DNA of 64,000 nucleotides from Planctomycetota bacterium (lineage in GTDB: Bacteria; Planctomycetota; Phycisphaerae; UBA1845): the NCBI GenBank assembly GCA_024276605.1, contig JAJRWX010000026.1, positions 30,629 through 94,628 on the forward strand. The letters run 5' to 3'. The notes beneath the pieces were generated by a model. It was not told where the DNA came from. It was given only the letters and a program-made list of their open reading frames with translations, and made no database searches. Position 1 is the stretch's first letter. Every line of letters starts with the position of its first letter. This document shows, one piece after another, positions 16,664 to 26,097 of the stretch. Made by a program: the position numbers and the translations under genes.

Positions 16664-16867
16664 ATGATGATTAAGAATCGCTATCCGAAATTGATGGGGT
16701 TGTTGGTATTGAGTTTATCTACCTGCTTCGCGGGTACCTGTTCGACGGGTTTGCGTGACGCCGTGATGACTGGATTTTTCGACTACGCCAGCGGCACCGT
16801 GACTGAAACGCTGGGATCGGTTATATCAGTATCGGACCTCCTAAACGACACCACGGGGGGAGAGTAA
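16664..16867 (+). CDS. Small secreted protein, 67 aa
   Basis: An N-terminal signal peptide or membrane anchor (KLMGLLVLSLSTCFAGTC) is followed by GLRDAVMTGFFDYASGTVTETLGSVIS, a short amphipathic stretch. A second ATG one codon later is better spaced from the GGGAG. I do not recognise a family; it resembles the short 'hypothetical' exported proteins frequent in planctomycetes. It follows the porin gene by 70 bases and may be co-transcribed. Confidence 0.6.
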   Translation: MMIKNRYPKLMGLLVLSLSTCFAGTCSTGLRDAVMTGFFDYASGTVTETLGSVISVSDLLNDTTGGE

Positions 16868-17134
16868 CGGCATGATCCGGCACGCGATGTGACGAGATGT
16901 TTGCACTATGGCGCTAATGTCCGGAGGGTGTTTCCACGCCGTGCATGCGTCCAATAAGGTATCACTTTCTACAACGGAAGCAACTTGATTTTGACTCAGG
17001 CAGACGGCATGAATAGACTTAAGTGTCTGCGAACTATTGAACTCATAGGGTGTCCGACGATTGCCGAATACGGGAATCTTGTGAGGCACTGTCAAGTGCG
17101 AAGCGCATCGACCGCTCGTTGAGGAGAAAAACTG

Positions 17135-17596
17135 ATGAATACAACTAAATGCAGAATATGGTTGCTGAGTTTGGCGATACCGGCCTTGCTCGTAGGCTGC
17201 CAATCTACGCAGCGTATGGCAGGTTCTAAGTCTACGGTACAAGAAATTCCCAGGTTGACGTCCGCTTATCTAGCCGTTACCCAGCCGCGTCAGGATCCAC
17301 ACCCTTCGACCCGACTTCCCATCCGCAAAGCTCATAGGCGGAACCTCAAGATCCTAGCAAATCAGTGCGAGAAACTTTTGAAAGATGTCGAGGCGTGGGA
17401 CAGCGATGCGCGGCTCATTTCGGTGGAAGCGGCTGAGCGGGATGAGGTTCGTGCCACTGTGGCCTCGTTTCGGGACTCTCTACAAAACCTATCGGACGCC
17501 GCTGCGAAGTCACGACGATCGAGCATACGCAAGCATTATGCCGCAGCGTTGGCATCTTATCGGCATTTGACTGTGATTACGGAAAGCGACAACTAG
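17135..17596 (+). CDS. Hypothetical lipoprotein, 153 aa
   Basis: Type II signal peptide with lipobox PALLVGC at residues 16-22. The mature part is charged and mostly helical (RNLKILANQCEKLLKDVEAWDSDARL ... VASFRDSLQNLSDAAAKS), consistent with a small helical bundle on the periplasmic side of a membrane. No family recognised. GAGGAG lies 8-10 nt before the ATG. It sits between the porin group and the protease lipoprotein. Confidence 0.65.
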   Translation: MNTTKCRIWLLSLAIPALLVGCQSTQRMAGSKSTVQEIPRLTSAYLAVTQPRQDPHPSTRLPIRKAHRRNLKILANQCEKLLKDVEAWDSDARLISVEAAERDEVRATVASFRDSLQNLSDAAAKSRRSSIRKHYAAALASYRHLTVITESDN

Positions 17597-17655
17597 GTCT
17601 CAGCGTCGCATTCCACGACTTCTCTTTACCGCCATTCGTATCTTAGAGTTCTCCT

Positions 17656-17680
17656 GTCGGACGATAGTCCGACGGGGGGA
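17656..17680 (+). promoter_or_regulatory. Hairpin abutting the Shine-Dalgarno of the protease gene
   Basis: GTCGGAC-GATA-GTCCGAC, perfect 7-bp stem with a 4-base loop, immediately followed by the GGGGGGA ribosome-binding tract at 17674-17680. In the mRNA it would sit directly next to the initiation site and could modulate translation; it could also be the terminator of the gene before, but no T-tract follows. Confidence 0.45.
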
Positions 17681-17687
17681 TTTGAAG

Positions 17688-18551
17688 ATGCGATTTGCGG
17701 CAATTTTGTGCGCTTGCGCGGTATTTTTAGTGACTGGTTGTGCGGCTACTCACTGGACGGCCCATCTAACCGCCGAACAGCAGTGGGAAGCGCTTTGCCG
17801 CCGTATGCCGCAACGCCAGGTACTTGTCGCTTCCGGCGAGGCCTATCGATCATCACTTACTCGTGAGCAGGAGACGACACTTAAGCGTATCGCATTGGTG
17901 GCGTTGGATTCCGTCGTTCAAATCAAGAGTGCAAGCCCGGTCCAGGAGGAATCTCGGAACGATTTTTCAAATGTGCATGCTATCTCAAGCCGCTCGGGTG
18001 GCACTGGAATTGTTATCTCGTCTGATGGCTTAATTCTTACCAATGAACACGTTGTACGGCACACCCGTGGTATCTCAGTCGTGTTCAGCGATGGCAGGGA
18101 GTATCCTGTTGTTGCAATGGTTGTTCATCCGCGTCTGGATATCGCGGTCCTGCAAATCGACCGATCTCACATAGCGTGCGTCTCACCTTCACTTGAACCG
18201 GTACAATCGGGGACACCCGTTGTGGCCATCACCTGCGCGACCGATCAACGCCAGCACTGCTACCGAACGGGGGTTGTCACGAGTGGGCGAAGATCACTTC
18301 AACGCGAACTAGATCCGGCTGGACGGCGAGACTACGGCGATCTTGTCGAAACGACCGTCAAGCTTGAACCAGGGTTTAGTGGTGGCCCATTACTGAACTC
18401 CGAAGGCCACGTCGTCGGACTTAATGTAGCGGTCATGGGTTCTCCGGGAACCGATCAACACCGAGGATACGCCATCCCCTTCGACGACAAGATGAACAAA
18501 GCCATCGGACAACTTGTAGCGTTAGCTAAAGCGACGTCGGTATCTCCTTAA
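17688..18551 (+). CDS. Trypsin-like serine protease lipoprotein (HtrA/S1 type, no PDZ)
   Basis: Periplasmic or outer-surface chymotrypsin-fold protease, 287 residues from the ATG at 17688. Lipobox VTGC ends at residue 18. The catalytic triad is His121 (LTNEHVV), Asp151 (PRLDIAV) and Ser231 (EPGFSGGP), in the order and context of DegP-like proteases. There is no PDZ domain, so it is shorter than HtrA. A TTG at 17682 is an alternative start, but the G-tract spacing suits the ATG. Likely role is envelope quality control or a specific cleavage; target unknown. Confidence 0.9.
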   Translation: MRFAAILCACAVFLVTGCAATHWTAHLTAEQQWEALCRRMPQRQVLVASGEAYRSSLTREQETTLKRIALVALDSVVQIKSASPVQEESRNDFSNVHAISSRSGGTGIVISSDGLILTNEHVVRHTRGISVVFSDGREYPVVAMVVHPRLDIAVLQIDRSHIACVSPSLEPVQSGTPVVAITCATDQRQHCYRTGVVTSGRRSLQRELDPAGRRDYGDLVETTVKLEPGFSGGPLLNSEGHVVGLNVAVMGSPGTDQHRGYAIPFDDKMNKAIGQLVALAKATSVSP

Positions 18552-19089
18552 TGCCAACGATCTTAAGACTCTCGGTATGGCGCTGTATCCCTGCGTAATC
18601 CATCAGCTTGTTATGTAAGTGGACAATGCTACCAAGACAAGAACGCATGTGGGTAGCACATTTCCCTAACAGTGCTGAAACATAGTTTTTAAACATCAAA
18701 TGCTATTTGACTTGACGAGTAGTCTATCATGACTACATAGGCATGTTCACACCGAACCGAGCCGCGGGCTATTAATCCGTGTAGTACTCAGATATCAATA
18801 CGCCAAGCTGCTTTAAGACCGTCAAGGTGATTCTAACGCTTTCGTATTATTAAAAGTGATATCTACGAAACCCGACCAACCGATTAGCCGATAATTCGGT
18901 GCTACATTGGTTGGACGTTGCCTTGTCGCATGGCTTACGTTTACCAAGATCGATGGCTTATTCCGGGTCAACTCATGGGAAGTTAGAATAACAAGGTATG
19001 TCCGCAACGTATCGCCACACCTACAGTTACTCTGCAGTTACCACGCGGAGTTGACCGCACCGAAAGGCCAAACTAGACTTTTATCCAAG
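18552..19089. other. 538-base intergenic region before the metal-efflux group
   Basis: No credible gene on either strand. It contains the candidate promoter with inverted repeat at 18707-18739, and its length fits a regulated promoter region for the efflux genes downstream. Confidence 0.5.
18707..18739 (+). promoter_or_regulatory. Candidate promoter with internal operator, upstream of efflux genes
   Basis: TTGACT at 18707 or TTGACG at 18712 could serve as -35 and TACATA at 18734 as -10. TTGACG gives a 16-base spacer, TTGACT a 21-base one. A perfect inverted repeat GTAGTC-TATCAT-GACTAC (18719-18736) sits between them, a place used by MerR-type activators and by repressors. The first downstream gene starts 350 bases later. 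Confidence 0.4.
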
Positions 19090-19464
19090 ATGGGTCGAAT
19101 ACTAATTATTTCTGTTTTCCTAACTTCGCTTCTCGCCGTACCGGCGTTGTGCATGGGTGGTGTTATTATACATGCTTGCGAGTGTGCCGAGGAAATGGCC
19201 GACCCCTGCAATTTGGATTGCGAGCACGATTCCGGGTGTGGTCATGAGGGTAGTTGCTCCGACGACCCCTGCAATATAACGGTTCTTCGTGTTGGACGGG
19301 CATACAGCGATGTTGCGGTAACTCTTCAGCCTACAACGCTGGTTGCGACTATCTCCAAAGATGATAAGCGATTTACGACTCACAGGATTGATGTCTTCCG
19401 ATATGTATTATTGCGCCGAAGCCACGATCCATACCCTCCCGGTGAACTTCCACTTCTAATCTGA
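19090..19464 (+). CDS. Cys-rich secreted protein, 124 aa, possible metal binder
   Basis: Signal peptide MGRILIISVFLTSLLAVPALC. The next ~40 residues hold a dense Cys/His cluster: HACECAEEMADPCNLDC then CGHEGSCSDDPC, followed by a mostly beta, Cys-free domain ending HDPYPPGELPLLI. Upstream residues in the same frame (to 18907) lack pattern, so I use the ATG at 19090. It precedes the TolC gene by 128 bases. I infer periplasmic metal binding from composition and position; no named family was recognised. Confidence 0.65.
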   Translation: MGRILIISVFLTSLLAVPALCMGGVIIHACECAEEMADPCNLDCEHDSGCGHEGSCSDDPCNITVLRVGRAYSDVAVTLQPTTLVATISKDDKRFTTHRIDVFRYVLLRRSHDPYPPGELPLLI

Positions 19465-19592
19465 TTTCCTTTTTCCAATTTTTTTTTTGTGCTGTTCTGA
19501 ACTGCGCAAGCGGTGTGTGCGGCACTCTCAGCATACGCCATCTTTGCGATACGCGAAACTTTGGCTGATATTGGCTTCAAGGAATCGATTAC

Positions 19593-21122
19593 ATGTACAG
19601 AATAATCCTATACACCTTCTCGTTATTCAGTGCGCTGGTTGTGGTCAGTGGTTGCGCAACGATCAATCCGCAACATGACTATGCACGCGTTGGCCATTAC
19701 GTTACGGATGCTACCGGACAGGAACGGGTCTATCTCCCCGAAGACGATGAGCTAGTTGATGAGTTGGTTGATGAACTGTTACAGGGTGGGCTTACGGCTG
19801 ACGAGGCGGTCCAGATTTCATTACTCAACAACCCTCTCCTCCAAGCAGCCTTCATGGATGTCGGTATGGCTCGCGCAGATGCCATCCAGGCTGGGTTGTA
19901 TACCAATCCGTTCTTGGAAGTCACGGCGTTGTTTCCCGACGGCGGTGGTTTGGCGAATCTACAATCCACAGTCGCGCAGAACATCGCGGAGCTATGGCAG
20001 ATTCCCGTCCGTGAGCACATGGCGGAGCATTCCCTTGAAGCAGCGATTGTTACTCTTGCCAACACAGCGGCGAGCCTCGCCGCGGATGCAAAGTCTGCGT
20101 ACTACTCAGCTGTCGGTGCGGATGAACGTCTTCGGATCGCCCGAGAAAATCTAGTTATCGCTAAGAACTTGCTCGAATTGACGCTAACACGTCAAAAAGC
20201 AGGAGCGGCTAATGAACTCGATGTGAACTTATCTCGTGGTGTGGCAGTAGATTCAGAAATCGCGGTCGAACGAGACCGATTATTAGCTGCCAACGCCCGC
20301 CGAGACATGGCCACCATACTCGGCCTAGTGGTCGATGCAAACAGCTTGGTTCTAAGCGATCGGTTACCTGACGATCTCCCTGAAACACTCGGTGCTAAAC
20401 CGCTTTTGAAATTGGCCAAGATGTGGCGCTTGGATATTCAATCTGCCGGGCAAGTTGTCGCTGCTGCTCAAGCTAAGTTGGAGTACGAATATTTGCTCGT
20501 CTGGCCGCAGGTGCAAATTGGGCTTTCCTTGGAACGATCGGAACGCGCTAGTCAGGGTGGTCGTGACGTATTGGCAGACACGGCGCGGGCATCAGTCGCT
20601 AATGGAAGCTTGACTGCCCCCGGCATTCAACCTCGATCCGAGCGGAACAGCCAGCGCGGCCAAGATTTGATCATTGGCCCGAGTCTTGGTATCGAACTTC
20701 CCATCTTTGATCAAAACCAAGCCCAGATAGCCAGAGCACAATACGCCTTGCATCAAGCCCTCAAGACTATGGACGCGCTCGATCGAGCTGTCACGCAGGA
20801 AGTGCGAAGCGCCGTCGATCGAGCGATGACAGCGTGGCGCTTAATGCGCATGTACCGTGATCAATCTATTCCACTGGCAAAAAGTAATCTCGACCTATCC
20901 CGAGAAGCCTACCGCGCAGGGCGCGCGTCGTTTCTTTCCGTGCTCGAAGCACAGCGCTTCTTTCTGGAAACTCGTCGCGGGTACGTCGAAGCCTCGCAAT
21001 CCGCAGCCACGATGATCCCCGAGCTTGAACGAACGATTGGGCTGCCGTTCGAGAAGTTCCTTGAGGAAGCAAATAAGGACACGGAATCCAACCAAGACAC
21101 TGACGAGGGAAACGGGTTATGA
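19593..21122 (+). CDS. TolC/CzcC-type outer membrane efflux protein
   Basis: Outer-membrane channel of a tripartite metal exporter, 509 residues. N-terminal lipobox VVSGC near residue 20. Two repeats of the OEP fold follow: GGLTADEAVQISLLNNPLLQAAFMDVG at 65-92 and a second half around SLGIELPIFDQNQAQIARAQYAL, where the 'GLELPIFDQ' type motif is typical of CzcC/CusC. AAGGA precedes the ATG. Its TGA overlaps the next ATG (ATGA), so it is co-translated with the small lipoprotein and then the fusion protein and pump. Confidence 0.95.
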   Translation: MYRIILYTFSLFSALVVVSGCATINPQHDYARVGHYVTDATGQERVYLPEDDELVDELVDELLQGGLTADEAVQISLLNNPLLQAAFMDVGMARADAIQAGLYTNPFLEVTALFPDGGGLANLQSTVAQNIAELWQIPVREHMAEHSLEAAIVTLANTAASLAADAKSAYYSAVGADERLRIARENLVIAKNLLELTLTRQKAGAANELDVNLSRGVAVDSEIAVERDRLLAANARRDMATILGLVVDANSLVLSDRLPDDLPETLGAKPLLKLAKMWRLDIQSAGQVVAAAQAKLEYEYLLVWPQVQIGLSLERSERASQGGRDVLADTARASVANGSLTAPGIQPRSERNSQRGQDLIIGPSLGIELPIFDQNQAQIARAQYALHQALKTMDALDRAVTQEVRSAVDRAMTAWRLMRMYRDQSIPLAKSNLDLSREAYRAGRASFLSVLEAQRFFLETRRGYVEASQSAATMIPELERTIGLPFEKFLEEANKDTESNQDTDEGNGL

Positions 21123-21274
21123 GCAACAAACGATTGAGACGTGGTATCACACAAGTGGCCCTAGCCATCTACAGCATGACGCTCTTGGGTGGTTGTACGC
21201 ATGCCGCCCCTATGAGCATTGAACAATTTCTGACGGAACTATTACGCAATGCGGCGGCGGCATTACTGCTATAA
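21119..21274 (+). CDS. Very small lipoprotein (51 aa) inside the efflux operon
   Basis: Starts at the ATGA overlap with the TolC stop and reads MSNKRLRRGITQVALAIYSM then TLLGGCTHAAP, a basic n-region, short hydrophobic core and lipobox LLGGC, followed by MSIEQFLTELLRNAAAALLL. The TolC gene ends in the overlap and the fusion protein starts 31 bases after its stop. The coupling and clean lipobox support a real gene. Function unknown; possibly an accessory peptide of the pump. It has no obvious Cys/His metal motif besides the lipid Cys. Confidence 0.7.
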   Translation: MSNKRLRRGITQVALAIYSMTLLGGCTHAAPMSIEQFLTELLRNAAAALLL

Positions 21275-21305
21275 CGGAAATACGCCAACAACGAAGGATA
21301 CTCTG

Positions 21306-22898
21306 ATGAACAAGAAGATAACACTGGCGATGTTGATCGCAGTTAGTGCCGTTTTTGTGATTGGGACCACGTGGTCGAGATTTTCGGCGATCGCAACCGC
21401 ACAGGCGCAGCATCAAGACCACGATCACGGCGACCACGAGGATGATGCCAAGAAGGGGCATGCTGATCATGACGACAAGCATGAGGATCATGGAGACCAT
21501 GACGAACATGGACATGAGGAAGGCGGTCACGATGGGCATGAGGGACATGAAGAAGGTGTTGTGCATCTCAACGCGGCACAACTTTCCGGGTTGTCGCTTA
21601 CCCATGTGGATGTAAAACGCGGCTCACTCACAACGATGGTTGAGCTTCCGGGTGAAGTAGCATGGAATGCCGATCGACTCGTACACATTTCGCCGCGCGT
21701 CAGTGGCATCGTTCACTCTGTCGATAGAACGCTCGGTGATAGAGTAGAAGTTGGGGAACAACTCTGCGAATTGGAATCGCGTGAGATGGGCAATGCCAAG
21801 ATGGAATACCTGGCAGATCAAAGTCGGTTCGAGGTAGCCCGCGCTGATTATAAGCGTGCCCAAACAGTCTACGAGAACACGAAGAAACTCTTGATCATCC
21901 TCGACCCGGAACCTGCTCCTGAGGTTGTGCTTGCAAAGGCGCACGACCTCCCAGTGGGGGACAACAAAAACCAACTTCTAACGTCCTACACACGGATGAA
22001 GGTGAATTTCCGCAACTTCAAACGGAACGAGGAGCTTCTGGCCAGCAAGATTGCCAGCGAAGCTGAATACCTCGAAGCCCAGGGCGAGTATGAAGTCTCA
22101 CGGGCTGACTATCTATCCACACGCGAAGAGATATCGTTTGATCTGGAACTTCGATTCCTTCGCGCGGAGAAAGATTACAAGGTAGCAGAAACGGAAATGC
22201 GCAACGCGGAGCGTGCCCTGCACATCCTAGGGCTTACGAATGAACAAACCGAGGAGATTGCCCAGCACGGCGATGAAGTGGATACGGACATTGCCCGCGC
22301 TACGCTCGCCAGCCCGATATCCGGCGTCATCATTGATCGTCACCTAACACGCGGTGAACTCGTCAATACGGATACGCGGCTATACACCATTGCCGATCTC
22401 TCCGACGTTTGGGTCATGGGACGTGCGTATGAAAGAGATATTCGTTTTCTTAGACCCGGACAAAAGACGACGGTTCGGCTCGATGCTTTCCCTGGAACAT
22501 TCTTTGAAGGTCAAGTCGATTATGTGGCTAGCCAGCTTGATACCGATACGCGGACGGTAGAAGTCCGAGTTGTACTACCAAACCCTGAAAACCGAATTCG
22601 GGCCGGCATGTTTGCAACGGTCGTCATTCACGTCAATGGCAAACAAGATTCGGCAGAACGCATGGGCCTGCTCGTCCCCACTGGCGCGCTGCAACGTGTG
22701 AAGGGCGGATTCGTTGTGTTTCAGGCTACCGGACCCGGCGAATACAAACTCATTCCAGTTCAGGTTCTAGGAAAATCCCGAGAATTCGCCGAGGTGACGG
22801 GTGCCATTTCCATGGGTGATAAGGTTGCCGTGGGTGACACCTTTGTGCTCAAGTCTGAAGTAGGCAAAGAAGAAATGGGTGGCGGCCACTCGCACTAG
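21306..22898 (+). CDS. RND membrane-fusion protein, CzcB-like, with His-rich N-terminus
   Basis: Periplasmic adaptor joining the RND pump to the outer membrane channel, 530 residues. After the signal anchor, residues ~35-85 hold about 15 His among Asp/Glu (for example HQDHDHGDHEDD), a likely metal-capturing segment. The biotinyl-lipoyl-like half-motif GIVHSVDRTLGDRVEVGEQL, a long alpha hairpin (~170-330) and SPISGVIIDRHLTRGELV follow, then beta-barrel strands. A His-rich extension is typical of Zn/Cd/Co exporters (CzcB/ZneB) more than CusB. AAGGA lies before the ATG. Confidence 0.93.
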   Translation: MNKKITLAMLIAVSAVFVIGTTWSRFSAIATAQAQHQDHDHGDHEDDAKKGHADHDDKHEDHGDHDEHGHEEGGHDGHEGHEEGVVHLNAAQLSGLSLTHVDVKRGSLTTMVELPGEVAWNADRLVHISPRVSGIVHSVDRTLGDRVEVGEQLCELESREMGNAKMEYLADQSRFEVARADYKRAQTVYENTKKLLIILDPEPAPEVVLAKAHDLPVGDNKNQLLTSYTRMKVNFRNFKRNEELLASKIASEAEYLEAQGEYEVSRADYLSTREEISFDLELRFLRAEKDYKVAETEMRNAERALHILGLTNEQTEEIAQHGDEVDTDIARATLASPISGVIIDRHLTRGELVNTDTRLYTIADLSDVWVMGRAYERDIRFLRPGQKTTVRLDAFPGTFFEGQVDYVASQLDTDTRTVEVRVVLPNPENRIRAGMFATVVIHVNGKQDSAERMGLLVPTGALQRVKGGFVVFQATGPGEYKLIPVQVLGKSREFAEVTGAISMGDKVAVGDTFVLKSEVGKEEMGGGHSH

Positions 22899-23004
22899 AG
22901 CCAACTCTATGATGTTACAGTCCGCGTATGAACTATAGGAATCCCGAAAGGTTTACAGTGCACACGGTGTGACACTGTCAAGAAACTGCCAACACGGAGC
23001 GACT

Positions 23005-26000
23005 ATGTCAAGCATTATTGACTTTTCACTGAATAATCGATTTCTGGTTCTTGTCCTTTGGTTGATGGTTGTGGCTGTTGGCCTGGATTCCGTAACCAAA
23101 CTTCCCATGGATGCCGTACCGGACGTAACCAATGTCCAGGTGCAAATCCTAGCGAACTCTCCCGGACTTCCACCAGAGGAGGTGGAGCGTTTTATTACGT
23201 TCCCGGTCGAAACCTCGATGAGCGGTCTGCCGGCCATCGAAGAGGTTCGCTCCGTGTCTAAGTTTGGGCTGTCGGTTGTCACGGTCGTTTTCGAAGAAGG
23301 CACTGACATCTATTGGGCACGCCAACTTGTAGGCGAGCGGCTTGTTGAGGCGCGCGAGCGGATTCCTGAAGGTTATGGCGAACCGAGCATGGGTCCGATT
23401 TCAACCGGCCTCGGTGAGATCTATCAATTCGAGGTTCGTGGCGAAAACCACTCCCCCATGGAGCTTCGCACGATCCTCGATTGGTACGTGAACTATCAAT
23501 TGCGCGGTGTTCCCGGTGTCGTCGAGATCAATGCCTTTGGTGGTGAATTGAAAACCTATCAGGTAACGCTCGACCCGGATCGCCTGGCTGCATTGGATAT
23601 ACCGGTGGGTGACGTTCTCGAGGCTTTGCGAGGCAATAATCGTAACGTCGGTGGCGGTTACATCGAGCATCATGGTGAGCAGTATCTCATTCGGGGCGAA
23701 GGCTTAGTTGAAACGCTACACGACCTCGACAACATCATCGTAAAACATGACGCCGACGCGGGGACGCCGATTTTCGTGAAGGATATCGGGACCGTCGAGT
23801 TCGCTCCTATGATACGCCAAGGCGCGGTAACGCGTGATGGAAACCGTGAAGCTGTGGTCGGCATCGTCATGATGCTGATGGGCGAAAATTCTCGCGTTGT
23901 CTCGCAAGCCGTTGACGAGAAAATCGAGGATTTGAAGCAATTCCTCCCCGAAGGCGTCACGATTGATACGTTCTACAATCGAACGGAACTCGTAGACCGG
24001 ACCATCATGACCGTCGCCAAGAATCTAGCGGAGGGTGGCATTCTGGTGATCATCGTGCTGCTGCTTCTGCTAGGCAATTTGCGCGGTGGTCTGATCGTTG
24101 CGTCATCTATTCCCTTGTCCATGATGGTCGCGTTCATTGCCATGCGGTTGACCGGACTCAGTGGAAACCTCATGAGTTTGGGCGCGATCGACTTCGGAAT
24201 CATCGTCGATGGATCCGTCGTGATGATTGAAAACGTTGTACGCGTTCTTCGGGGACGTCAGAAAGGCTCCGGCTCCCATATGGAAGCCGTACGCAATGCG
24301 TGCCGCGAGGTGGCACGACCAGTCGCGTTCGGTGTGATGACCATCACGATTGTGTATCTTCCCATCATGGCGTTGCGTGGGATTGAGGGCAAGATGTTCC
24401 GCCCGATGGCGTTAACTGTTGTTTTTGCTCTGATTGGCTCGATGATCTGTGCCCTAACGCTTATGCCGGTTTTGGCGTCGCTGTTTCTGAAGAACGTATC
24501 GGAGAAGGAGCCTATTTTATACCGTTTTGCAAAACGCCTGTACTACCCACTATTGGAAAAAGTCATGGGGTATAAAGCGCGCGTGTTCGGCGGCGCATTC
24601 GCGGTGTTTCTAGCCAGTTTGTGCTTCGTACCGTTTATGGGTGCGGAGTTCATGCCCCGCCTCGATGAGGGCGCGATTGCCATGCAAATCTGGCGGTTGC
24701 CAAGTGTCTCACTGGAGAAGTCGAACGAGATCAGTCTTCATGCGGAACGTGTTCTCATGGAAGAGTTCCCCGAAATCGAAACCGCGGTTTCCAGAACCGG
24801 TCGAGCCGAAATCGCCACTGATCCGATGGGCGTTGAGATCAGCGATACCTATTTGATTCTCAAAGACAGGTCAACGTGGCGCTATGATTCAAAGGAGGCG
24901 TTAATTGAGGCAATCGACGAAACGCTCAAGGAGAAAGTCCCCGGAGCCATTTTTAGCTACTCTCAGCCTATCGAGTTGCGTGTGTCGGAACTTATTTCCG
25001 GCGTCCGAAGCGATATCGGAATCAAGATTTACGGCGACGACCTCGAACTGATGAAGCAGAAAGCAGATGACGTCGTACGACTCATTAAACGCGTGGAGGG
25101 TGCTGCTGACGTCAAAGCAGAACAGGTGATTGGCCTGCCGACGATGCGTGTGCGGATCGATCGTGACGCTATCGCGCGCTACGGGATCAACGCCGAGGAC
25201 GTTCTCGAAGTCATTGAATCAATCGGCGGTAACCAAGTCGGCACCGTTTTGGAGGGTCAAAAACGGTTTGCCCTTCAAGTACGTTTCGGCGAAAGTGTTC
25301 GTGCTGATCTCGACCGAATCGGCGATCTTAAGATTGCCGGACCGCCTCAAGGTGACGGCCCGGCCCGATTGATTCCTCTGTCGCAGCTTGCGTCCATTGA
25401 AATCGAGGAAGGCCCTGCACAAATCAGCCGTGAAAACATTAGTCGACGTATCACCGTTGAAGCTAATGTCCGCGGACGCGACCTGGCCTCATTCGTCGCT
25501 GACGCCCAAGCGGTGCTGCGTGCTGAACTCGACCTACCATCCGGTTGGTACATTGATTGGGGCGGGCAGTTTGAGAATCTTCAGGAGGCTTCGAAACGCT
25601 TGGGGGTTCTGGTGCCCATGGCCTTGCTCTTGATTTTTGTCCTTCTCTACACGACGTTTGGTACGACGAGACTCGCGTTACTGATTTACTTGAACGTACC
25701 CTTAGCCATCACCGGCGGCATTATCGCGCTGGTGGTTCGCGGCTATCCGTTTTCCATCTCGGCGGGTGTGGGATTCATCGCCTTGAGCGGAATTGCAGTA
25801 CTCAACGGTGTCGTTTTAGTCTCGTATATTCAGGAGAAGCGTAAGTCAGGTATGTCACCGGAAGAAGCCGCCCGGCATAGCGCCCGTGTTCGTTTGCGTG
25901 CGGTACTTATGACTGTCGTTACGGATGCGTTGGGTTTTTTACCGATGGCTATCTCTACCAGTGCTGGTGCAGAAGTACAGCGCCCGCTCGCCACCGTGGT

Positions 26001-26097
26001 CATCGGTGGCTTGGTGACTTCTACTTTTTTGACGCTTTTCGTCCTTCCTACGGTTTATCGTTGGTTTGATCCCGGCGATAAGGAAGTGGAAATCTAA
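23005..26097 (+). CDS. Heavy-metal RND efflux pump, CzcA family
   Basis: Inner-membrane proton/metal antiporter, 1030 residues from MSSIIDFSLNNRF (GGAG before the ATG). Twelve TM helices with two large periplasmic loops are evident. TM4 carries DFGIIVDGSVVMIEN, the Asp/Asp/Glu proton relay of the heavy-metal RND subgroup. In the established HME classification this DFG...VDG form belongs to divalent-cation exporters (Co, Zn, Cd, Ni), whereas Cu/Ag pumps have a different, Ala-rich form, so Zn/Cd/Co is the better guess. It is the pump of the TolC/fusion-protein operon. Confidence 0.96.
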   Translation: MSSIIDFSLNNRFLVLVLWLMVVAVGLDSVTKLPMDAVPDVTNVQVQILANSPGLPPEEVERFITFPVETSMSGLPAIEEVRSVSKFGLSVVTVVFEEGTDIYWARQLVGERLVEARERIPEGYGEPSMGPISTGLGEIYQFEVRGENHSPMELRTILDWYVNYQLRGVPGVVEINAFGGELKTYQVTLDPDRLAALDIPVGDVLEALRGNNRNVGGGYIEHHGEQYLIRGEGLVETLHDLDNIIVKHDADAGTPIFVKDIGTVEFAPMIRQGAVTRDGNREAVVGIVMMLMGENSRVVSQAVDEKIEDLKQFLPEGVTIDTFYNRTELVDRTIMTVAKNLAEGGILVIIVLLLLLGNLRGGLIVASSIPLSMMVAFIAMRLTGLSGNLMSLGAIDFGIIVDGSVVMIENVVRVLRGRQKGSGSHMEAVRNACREVARPVAFGVMTITIVYLPIMALRGIEGKMFRPMALTVVFALIGSMICALTLMPVLASLFLKNVSEKEPILYRFAKRLYYPLLEKVMGYKARVFGGAFAVFLASLCFVPFMGAEFMPRLDEGAIAMQIWRLPSVSLEKSNEISLHAERVLMEEFPEIETAVSRTGRAEIATDPMGVEISDTYLILKDRSTWRYDSKEALIEAIDETLKEKVPGAIFSYSQPIELRVSELISGVRSDIGIKIYGDDLELMKQKADDVVRLIKRVEGAADVKAEQVIGLPTMRVRIDRDAIARYGINAEDVLEVIESIGGNQVGTVLEGQKRFALQVRFGESVRADLDRIGDLKIAGPPQGDGPARLIPLSQLASIEIEEGPAQISRENISRRITVEANVRGRDLASFVADAQAVLRAELDLPSGWYIDWGGQFENLQEASKRLGVLVPMALLLIFVLLYTTFGTTRLALLIYLNVPLAITGGIIALVVRGYPFSISAGVGFIALSGIAVLNGVVLVSYIQEKRKSGMSPEEAARHSARVRLRAVLMTVVTDALGFLPMAISTSAGAEVQRPLATVVIGGLVTSTFLTLFVLPTVYRWFDPGDKEVEI

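Noticed and set aside
23005..26097. CusA-type copper/silver pump
   Set aside because: The TM4 motif has the DFG...VDG form of divalent-cation exporters and the adaptor is His-rich, which argues for Zn/Cd/Co; metal type still needs testing.
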